From assembly GCF_036850765.1 (NCBI RefSeq), contig NC_089492.1, positions 163,740,296 through 163,804,295 on the forward strand: DNA of 64,000 bases, given 5' to 3'. Each line of letters starts with the position of its first letter. The stretch's first letter is position 1. The DNA comes from Saccopteryx bilineata (Eukaryota; Chordata; Mammalia; Chiroptera; Emballonuridae). Below are positions 56,376 to 64,000 of this stretch, in pieces. The notes under the pieces were generated by a model that saw only the letters and a list, made by a program, of their open reading frames with translations, did not search any database and was not told the origin of the DNA. Made by a program: the position numbers and the translations under genes.

Positions 56376-56760
56376 CCTGTATTTTTCTGAAGCTGGAAAC
56401 GGGGAGAGACAGTCAGACAGACTCCGCATGTGCCCGACCGGGATCCACCCGGCACGCCCACCAGGGGCGAGGCTCTGCCCACCAGGGGGCGGTGCTCTGC
56501 CCCTCCGGGGGGTCGCTCTGCTGCGACCAGAGCCACTCCAGCACCCGGGGCAGAGGCCGAGGAGCCATCCCCAGTGCCCGGGCCATCTTTGCTCCACTGG
56601 AGCCTCGGCTGCGGGAGGGGAAGAGAGAGACAGAGAGGAAGGAGAGGGGGAGGGGTGGAGAAGCAGATGGGCGCTTCTCCTGTGTGCCCTGGCCGGGAAT
56701 CGAACCCGGGTCCCCCGCATGCCAGGCCGACGCTCTACCGCTGAGCCAACTGGCCAGGGC
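56376..56760 (-). repeat. tRNA-derived SINE, type A (long form)
   Basis: Complete minus-strand copy ending ACTGGCCAGGGC. Both strands are open over 130 codons, which is typical of this SINE. Confidence 0.93.
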
Positions 56761-57733
56761 AAAAACAACATTTTTATGTTACATTTTTTGTTATGCTTTT
56801 TAGAATTCCTAAAAAAGAGGGGTTAAAAAATTTAAAAAAAACGACAGAAAAGTTATTTTTTTATATAGATAGATACATTCTGAGTAAGATTTAATAAATT
56901 CGGCAGGTCCTGGCACGAATGTGTATTTTCATTCTTGTGTTTATGAGAAACATGAGCCTGAGGTGTCCTAGTGATTTCTTCAATGTTTGGGCATATATTT
57001 GAAAGGCAAACTCTCACTTCCTCATCAATACATTGAAGAATTCCTCTCTTTTTACTCTTAATTGTGTTGAAGGTAGAAAATCCTATTTATGTAATAGGAT
57101 GTTAAAAATTGTAGTAAAATGTTCAAAGCTTTTTTAGATATTGCTACATATTCTTCTTTTATAGAAATCCAAAAGGCTTCAAGAGACAATTCTTTATGTT
57201 TAGTCATCAATTCAAAACCCCAACCATACATATCATCTTAACTTTACACCAAACAAAGGATAAAAGAAATTTGCCTCCAGTCTTTCCAGGGAATATAGGG
57301 TAATATAGGGTAATATTGTGTAAACAATCCAGCACCACAGCTTAACAGCCTTTTGCAACCTAATCAGGCAAGTGAGGTGGGGGGTTGGGCAGACTGTCAG
57401 CTTACAGCCAATTCCCCACACCTCTGTCACCCCAAAATCTAAACTCCAAAATCCCTGTTGGATTTTTGGTCCCCAACAGGCACATATTTCTCTGGAATAC
57501 TATAGGGTGCACCTGCAAATCTTCTAGGGCGCTCCAGTGCGCCCTGGTGCACACTTTGAGAATAACTGAGCTAACTGTTAGATTGTAAGTAAGGCAAAGC
57601 CTCAAATGCTTCCCACATCTGGAGAGAGATACCAAAATGGGAAGATTGACTATATTGTCAGGATTTCACATTTCCCAAATTGAGTGACAGTTTTAACATA
57701 ACCCTAATGGAATTTTTTATTTTTTGAATTTAA
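56761..57733. other. No gene seen (unique DNA)
   Basis: AT-rich, with a short direct repeat of GGAATATAGGGTAATATAGG at 57290-57316. Position 57480-57570 may be the end of an old DNA element (GTGCACACTTTGAGAATAAC). Confidence 0.4.
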
Positions 57734-57746
57734 TAAAATTATTCTT

Positions 57747-58112
57747 TTTTTTTGTATTTTTCTGAAGTTGGAAACAGGGAGGCAGTCAGACAGACTCCTG
57801 CATGCGCCCGACAGGATCCACCCAGCATGCCCACCAGGGGGTGATGCTCTGCCCATCTGGGGCGTTGCTCTGTTGCAACCAGAGCCATTCTAGCACCTGA
57901 GGCAGAGACCCTGGAGCCATCCTCAGAGCCCGGGCCAGCTTTGCTCCAATGGAGCCTTGGCTGCAGGAGGGGAACAGAGAGACAGAGAGGAAGGAGAGGG
58001 GGAGGGGTGGAGAAGCAGATGGGCACCTCTCCTGTGTGCCCTGTCCGGGAATCGAACCCGGGAATACTGCATGCCAGGCTGACGCTCTACCACTGAGCCA
58101 ACCGGCCAGGGC
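57747..58112 (-). repeat. tRNA-derived SINE, type A
   Basis: Complete minus-strand copy. The duplication TAAAATTATTCTT is perfect at 57734-57746 and 58113-58125. Confidence 0.95.
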
Positions 58113-58125
58113 TAAAATTATTCTT

Positions 58126-58496
58126 AGGTTGAACTGGGAGAATAAACAACTAAGAATTTTTAAAACAGAAAAGGAGATTAAGGAGGGAGGCACCTGCCTA
58201 GTCAGATATCAGATTATTCATAAAGTTATACTATGTAGCAAAAACAAAAATTGTGGTTCTGGCATATGAAAAGATAAGCAAATTAATGAAACAGAAGGAA
58301 AAACACAGATGCTATCTCACAAGAGTTAAAATATCCCAAGGGAAGCATCACAAATCAATGTTAGAAGATTGAGCTACTGAATAAATTGTGGTTCATAAAA
58401 ATCAGTTGGACATTTTGTAGAAAAATAAATTAAGAGATTCACATGGTGCAACATTAAAGGGGTATAATGTTTTAATGGATAAGGTTGTTTTTTGTT
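58126..58496. other. No gene seen
   Basis: AT-rich sequence. Parts (AACTGGGAGAATAAACAACT) might derive from an old L1, which I cannot confirm. Confidence 0.35.
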
Positions 58497-58686
58497 TTTA
58501 AGATTTTATTTATTGATTTTACAGAGAGGAGAAAGAGGGTGGAGGAGCAAAAAGTATCAACTCATAGCTGCTTCATGTTAGTTGTTTGCTTATTGTATGT
58601 GCCTTGATTAAGCAAGCCCAGGGCTTCCAACTGGTGACCTCAGCATTCCAGGTCAATGCTTTATCCACTGTGCCACCACAAGCCAG
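58497..58686 (-). repeat. tRNA-derived SINE, short type (C)
   Basis: AAGATTTTATTTATTGATTT, CTTGATTAAGCAAGCCCAGG and AATGCTTTATCCACTGTGCC match the nested SINE at 34501. Confidence 0.85.
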
Positions 58687-58860
58687 TTAATGGATAAGAC
58701 TTAAATACGGAAAAACATATCAAACCATTAGCAAATATAAACAAAATTTGCAAGAAAGTTTGATTTCTGGGTAGGAAAGAACATTTTGAAATGTCTTTCA
58801 GAATCTTGAAATTATCATGTCCTTTGACCCAGCAATTTAACTAAAAGAATGCAAACTTCA

Positions 58861-59182
58861 CCTGACCAGGTGGTGGCACAGTGGATAGAGTGTCAGACTG
58901 GGATGCAGAAGACCCAGGTTCGAGACCCTGAGGTCGCCAGCTTGAGCACGGGCTCATCTGGTTTGATCAAAGCTCACCAGCTTGGACCCAAGGTCACTGG
59001 CTCGAGCAAGGGGTTACTCAGTCTGCTGAAGGCCCACGGTCAAGGCACATATGAGAAAGCAATCAATGAACAACTAAGGTGTCAAAACGAAAAACTGATG
59101 ATTGGTGCTTCTCATCCCTCTTGGTTCCTGTCTGTCTGTCCCTATCTATCCCTCTCTCTGACTCTGTCTCTGTATAAAAAAA
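58861..59182 (+). repeat. tRNA-derived SINE, type B
   Basis: CCTGACCAGGTGGTGGCACA head, B box GGTTCGAGACC, A tail. The duplication AAAAGAATGCAAACTTCA is perfect at 58843-58860 and 59183-59200. Confidence 0.96.
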
Positions 59183-59200
59183 AAAAGAATGCAAACTTCA

Positions 59201-59881
59201 TCTTTGGAGATCTAAGATCATTGACTATCTTGCTTATGCTGCTTCCATAAAACAAGAATTCAATGTGTTTATGGAATTAACAAAATAAATGATGCATAAA
59301 AACTTAAAGGTGTATATGTAAGAATGTAATTGCGGACCTGGTTGTGTGAGTCAGTTGCCAGCAGTCACTCTCTGCTTTGAGATTTAACTGAAGTCGGCTA
59401 GAGAATCCTAACCCTGCAGGATGTTGTTCACTGTCTGCCCCATGGATCCCGTGATTTTTGGTGTTTTGTTTTCTCATACTGTATGTGTGCCTTGCTCAGA
59501 GTTCTGTCTCTGTCCGAATCCTTAGCCCACCACCATCTCACCTCTCACAGCTGCTCTCATTGTTTTGACTGTCACCAACCGACTCATGGCATTCAGTCCC
59601 CTTCCTTGATTTTTCATCTTCTGAAAACAAAAAAAAGCACAGCAAAACAACGAAAACACCCCCCAAGGCACCTGAATGTGTAGCAGCATTTACGGGTTTT
59701 AGATAACAAACAGGATTTTTGTAGCCAAATTGACTCATTCAAAAATTCATATTTAAAACTTGCAAACAATGTTATCAATAGTTCAAATGCTATAGAGAGA
59801 TGTTTACTTGAAACCTATGTATTCTTATTGACCAATGTCAACCCAATAAATTTCATTTCTAAATTAAAATTTTTTTAAATA
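59201..59881. other. Possible old retroelement 3' end; no gene
   Basis: The stretch ends ATTGACCAATGTCAACCCAA plus TAAATTTCATTT, which resembles LINE-type 3' ends seen in several mammals. This is a weak pattern match. Confidence 0.3.
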
Positions 59882-60119
59882 TACTGCTCAAAAAATTAAG
59901 AGATATTTCAAAATGAATATGAAACGATAAAAAAGCATTTGACTTTTTAAAAAATTAAACAAGAACATCAGAAAGCAAACAAGTCAAAGAAAGGTGTTCA
60001 ATTGTGCAAATGAGATGCAAAACCAACTTTTACTTCATTGGTGAAAATGCACTATACAAAAGGCTGAAAGTACTGGAATACCTGCACGTTCTCTGATCCC
60101 CTCATTTTTGTGGGCAGTG
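59882..60119. mobile_element. Tc1/mariner-like MITE
   Basis: The left end TACTGCTCAAAAAATTAAGA and the right end CTCATTTTTGTGGGCAGTG are imperfect inverted repeats, with TA outside both (59880-59881 and 60120-60121). The TACTGCTCAAAAA terminus is characteristic of a Tc1/mariner group. About 240 bp, no frame. Confidence 0.6.
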
Positions 60120-60305
60120 TAATTTAAAAACTTAATACAACTCAATAGCAAAAACCTAAACAATGCGATTTAAAAATGGGCAGAAGATCTGAAGAGACAG
60201 CTTCCCAAAGACGGCCAGACCAGAGCAGCTATGAGAGGAGAAACGTGGATTATTCCCAAAAGACACCCAGCTAGGTATTGAACTCAAGTAAGAGTCAGCC
60301 TTCCA

Positions 60306-60666
60306 ACTCTGGCTGGTTGGCTCAGTGGTAGAGTGCCGGCCTGGCGTGCAGGAATCCTGGGTTCGATTCCCGGCCAGGGCACACAGGAGAGGTGCCCATC
60401 TGCTTCTCCACCCCTCCCCCTCTCCTTCCTCTCTCTCTCTCTCTTCCGCTCCTGCAGCCAAGGCTCCATTGGAGCAAAGTTGGCCAGGGCGCTGAGGATG
60501 CCTCTGTGGCCTCTGCCTCAGGCCCTAGAATGGCTTTGATTGCGGCAGAGCAACACCCCAGATGGGCAGAGCATCGCCCCCTGGTGGGCGTGCCGGGTGG
60601 ATCTCGGTCAGGCACATGTGGGAGTCTGTCTGACTGCCTCCCCGTTTCCAACTTCGGAAAAATGCA
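60306..60666 (+). repeat. tRNA-derived SINE, type A, without A tail
   Basis: CTCTGGCTGGTTGGCTCAGT head, B box GGTTCGATTCC and body up to CGGAAAAATGC. The A tail is missing and no duplication is visible, so the 3' end was probably lost later. Confidence 0.88.
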
Positions 60667-61592
60667 AGCACACCGCTCCGCGAACCAGTTCTCTCTGAGT
60701 ACCACTGGGATGTGCTCCGCCTACTGGCTAGTGTTGGCTGGAGGGGGTCCGTGTGGGAAAAGGTGTTCCTCCCTGTTCAAACGTCACACCCAGAGTCCTG
60801 GGATTGGGGAAAATAACAGTTAGAAGCTTAGTAGAACATCAAAGTATATAGTGCTATTTGTTCTTCCACGGAGTAAATTTTCCTTTTTTTTTTCTTTCTG
60901 TAATTGTTTTGTTAAACTGGGATTACTTGAGCGCCATCTGGTGGACTGGTGAACAGATTTTTATTACCAAATCAGATTGCTCTTACGTCTCCCCCACAAA
61001 CATTTATGCTTTTAAGTTCTTCTCTTGGCAAGACTGTGTCTTGTCTTTGATTCCTCAGCACCTTGTACAGTTGACAGGGTATAGGCAACCAGAAATTGGC
61101 AAAAGAATAAATATTGTTCTATTATAAACTGGGAATGGATAGTGAAGTCAAATCTGAACTGGTGTTGGGAGGAGCTGAAAACCAAGAATAAGGTGTCCTG
61201 ATTATGAAGGGTGAGTGCAATGTCTGAAACAAAGGAAATAATAATCCAGCTCCAGGTGGAAGAGCTTCTGAGATCCCAAACAGTCTCCTAGGGAGAACAC
61301 AGGAAGCCTGCAGACTTATCCTGGAGCTTAGGCAACTTCTGACAGAGTGGATTAAGGTCTCTTGTAATGTCAGCCATGAGGTGCACAAGTGCTCTAATAT
61401 GCAAATTATCTCATCCCTGTCATTTCAGCTCTGACACTCTCAATTATCCAGTAACACAATCCCTGGCTTTCAGGGTGGACCCCAGAAGAATAGCAACAAC
61501 CTTCTAATGAAAATAGCTTCCTAAAAGTGACCCAGTAGCTACTCGAGATCAGTGTTGCAGTGTCTTCAGACTTTGCAAAAGAAATGAAAATC
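60667..61592. other. No gene seen (unique DNA)
   Basis: No recognisable exon or repeat. The 89-codon frame 60858-61127 has no domain. Confidence 0.45.
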
Positions 61593-61770
61593 TTGGCCCT
61601 GGCTGGGTAGCTCAGTTAGTTAGAGCGTCGTCCCAACATCCCAATGTTGGGGATTCAGTCCCTAGTCAGGGCACATACAAGATTCAACCAATGGTGGCAC
61701 AAATAAGTGGAACAACAAATCAATGTTTCTCTGTCTCTTTCCCTCCCTCTCTCTCTCTCTAAAACTTAAT
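61593..61770 (+). repeat. Ves-like SINE
   Basis: TTGGCCCTGGCTGGGTAGCT head, AACAACAAATCAATGTTTCT and CTCTCTCTAAAACTTAATTT tail. Confidence 0.85.
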
Positions 61771-61778
61771 TTAAAAAA

Positions 61779-62212
61779 AATTTTTTATAAATAAATTTTT
61801 ATTTTAATGGGGTGACATCAATAAATCAGGGTACATACATTCAAAGAAAACATTTCCAGGTTATCTTGTCTTTTAGTTCTGTTGCATAGCCATCACCCGA
61901 AGAGAGATCATCCTCCGCCACCCTCCATCCAGTTCTCTCTGTACCCCTCCCCCTCCCCCTCTCTCTCCTTCCCTCCCCCCACCCCCCGTAACCACCACAC
62001 TCCTGTCCATGCCTCTTAGTCTCGCTTTTATGTCCCACCAATGTATGGAATCCTGCGGTTCCTGTTTTTTTCTGATTCACTTATTTCACCCCGCACAATG
62101 CTACCAAGACTCCACCATTCCACTGTAAGTGATCCAGTGTCATCATTTCTCCTAGCTAAATAGTATACCATGGTGTATATGTGCCCCATCTACTTCATCC
62201 AGTCCTCTATTT
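61779..62212 (-). mobile_element. LINE-1 3' end, 5'-truncated, minus strand
   Basis: From the left it reads as the reverse of the L1 tail (TTTTTATTTTAATGGGGTGA, then AATCAGGGTACATACATTCA), a C-rich complement of the G-rich tract at 61940-61990, and the end of ORF2 up to CATCCAGTCCTCTA. It is more diverged than the young L1s. It lies directly next to the tail of the Ves-like SINE. Confidence 0.92.
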
Positions 62213-63523
62213 TTTTTTACAGTGATTAAAAGCCTTTAAGCAAACTCTTGGCCAACACAGCAAGAATCCATAAAAGAGTAGTGTCCTTAACATGTTCACC
62301 AAGTCCAAGTTGGCCCCGTCACCATGCCAAATCCCTGAAAAATGCAACCCAACCACAGTTCAGTCTGTTAGGAGCTGTCACAGGGAGCAGGAGTCCAGGA
62401 AAGTTCCCCACAGGAAAAGTCCACATGGCACTGGAGTTGTTGTCACCATTCTATACTTTGCAGCTCATGTCCAAGTCCCAATGACCGCTGCTTCTAGCTG
62501 GTAGTGATTCAGGTAGACTGTAAAAAGCCATTTGCAGCATCGTGGATATGGAGCTTCTGTTCTCCTCTGCCTGGAGAGTTGAGAACAGGTTGCTTTTCCC
62601 TGGAGCTCTGTGACTGTGGCATGGTAAAGAGAACCTTGGGATACACTAAGCTGGGTGGCAAAGGTAAATTCATAATGCAAGTTGGCAAAAGGAGGAAAGA
62701 GAGTTCTAAATTAGGTGTAGGTCCCAGCCTGAAATATGAGTGGGGCATTGAGGTAGGGGGGATAAAGGAAACACTATATATTAAGCAAAGCAGCAGAAAA
62801 TAGGACTATCAACACCCACAACAGAGATTTTTGAGGGAAGAATAAAAAACCTGAATATTCAGGCAAAACATTGTTAAGTGGCCCTTGTGCAAATGAGATC
62901 AGTTTACCTGCTTCTTGGAAGAAATACCCTAGGCTCGTCCACAGTGTCGTAGATGGGGGCCGATGGCCCTGGGCACCTTCAGCCTTCAGTGGCAAACCCC
63001 AGCATTCTGGGCAAGGTTAGGTCATAGGTGGCTGGAGCAGGGCTGGAAGAGACTGAACCCTCCCTTAGAGGAGCGAGGGGGAAGCCTACCTTCCAGTGTC
63101 CCTGTTTCCTTACAGCAGAGGCGTGTAAGCCTGGCAGGCTTTAGCTCAATGACCTTCCTTTCCACTATTGAAGCAGGATCCAGATGGCATCCTATGAGAC
63201 CCCTTTGGGGCGTTGGAGCCTTTAAGGGTGTATCCTAAAAGCTGGTAGTTCCCCTGATCTCTATTGGGCTTTTTCTGCCTCTAGGTATCTTAAAAGCCCT
63301 TCTCAGAAGATCTCGCTGTGGGGTTTGAGGATCCCCATCTGCCTATATAAATCTTTTCCATATATCTGGAGTTATTTGGAAAAAGGCAAAACAGTGTTAT
63401 TAGCTAGATCTAATACAGAAGATAGTAGTTTGCAGGTGAAAAAGATTTGGTGTCTCCTGTTCATCAGCATTCAAAAGAAATGTAAAAAAATTTTTTTTTA
63501 AGTAAAAAGCATGATATTGTAGA
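62213..63523. other. No gene supported (unique DNA)
   Basis: No recognisable repeat. Overlapping frames of 70-99 codons on both strands show no domain and no splice-supported structure. Confidence 0.45.
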
Positions 63524-63890
63524 CCCGTTGGAGTCATTGACCTGGTGTGTAGGAATCCCGGGTTCGATTCCTGGCCAGATCATACAGGAGAAGCACCCAT
63601 CTACCTCTCCACCCCTCCCCCTCTCCTTCCTCTTCGTCTCTCTCCTCCCGCCCGCAGCCAAAGCTCCACCAGAGCAAAGCCACACTGGGCACTAAGGATG
63701 GCCCCATGGCCTCCGCCCCAGTCGCTAGAATGGCTCCAATCGCAACAGAGCAACACCCCAGATGGGCAGAGCATCCCCCCTGGTAGGCATGCCAGGCGGA
63801 TCCCAGTCAGGCACATGCAGGAGTCTGTCTGACTGCCTCCCCATCTCCATCCTCAGAAAAATACAAAAAAAAAATAAATAAAAGAAAAAA
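63524..63890 (+). repeat. tRNA-derived SINE, type A, head diverged
   Basis: The head is damaged (ACCCGTTGGAGTCATTGACC), but the B box GGTTCGATTCC, body and AAAATACAAAAAAAAAATAA tail are clear. Confidence 0.88.
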
Positions 63891-64000
63891 TACTAAAAAA
63901 GGGGGGGGGCATTCCCTTCTGCTAAAGCTGCAGGGAGCATGGAGTGAGCTTGAGTATGTCCTATGAAACATGGAGCTCTATGTTGACATATAAGTCTTTG

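Noticed and set aside
56364..56826. 135-164-codon frames on both strands
   Set aside because: They coincide with a type A SINE copy and reproduce the usual SINE translations.

Overview
The window looks like mammalian nuclear DNA, most probably from a bat. Three observations point there: many copies of two long tRNA-headed SINE families plus shorter Ves-like SINEs, a young intact LINE-1, and DNA transposons with sharp target-site duplications (SPIN-like hAT, another hAT MITE, Tc1/mariner-like). I cannot fix the bat family from sequence alone. Old MIR, L2-like and L1MA-like fragments form the mammal-wide background. I found no host protein-coding exon. The only host-gene signal is a CpG island at about 41.0-42.3 kb with a good splice donor on the minus strand, which suggests a non-coding first exon whose gene body lies to the left.

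Layout. 0-3.3 kb: two SINEs, then a SPIN-like hAT (1366-3301) holding a SINE and an amphibian-MITE-like fold-back element. 3.3-7.9 kb: mostly unique DNA with old repeats. 7939-15763: full-length L1 with intact ORF1 (331 aa) and ORF2 (1275 aa), polyA and perfect target-site duplication. 15.8-20.1 kb: SINEs in unique DNA. 20.1-25.1 kb: a second L1 with a different 5' UTR, broken ORFs, an internal ORF2 deletion and SINEs inserted in its 5' UTR and at its tail. 25-36 kb: SINE-dense region with nested and serial insertions, two hAT MITEs and an old L1MA-like tail. 36-41 kb: unique DNA, one SINE and a young 5'-truncated L1. 41-42.3 kb: CpG island. 42.3-50.6 kb: unique DNA with scattered SINEs. 50626-52605: fossil of an unusual DNA transposon with CACTG/CACTA-type ends and a decayed protein unlike the standard mammalian transposases. 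52.6-64 kb: SINEs, MIRs, a Tc1/mariner-like MITE and an inverted L1 tail.

How the parts relate. The intact L1 encodes the machinery (ORF1p chaperone, ORF2p endonuclease/reverse transcriptase) that is the expected source of the SINE, truncated-L1 and L1 insertions seen here, nearly all of which carry A-rich tails and 8-19 bp duplications. The DNA transposons moved by other enzymes. The most unusual item is the 50.6-52.6 kb element, whose protein motifs I associate from memory with a multicopy invertebrate family and not with known mammalian repeats.
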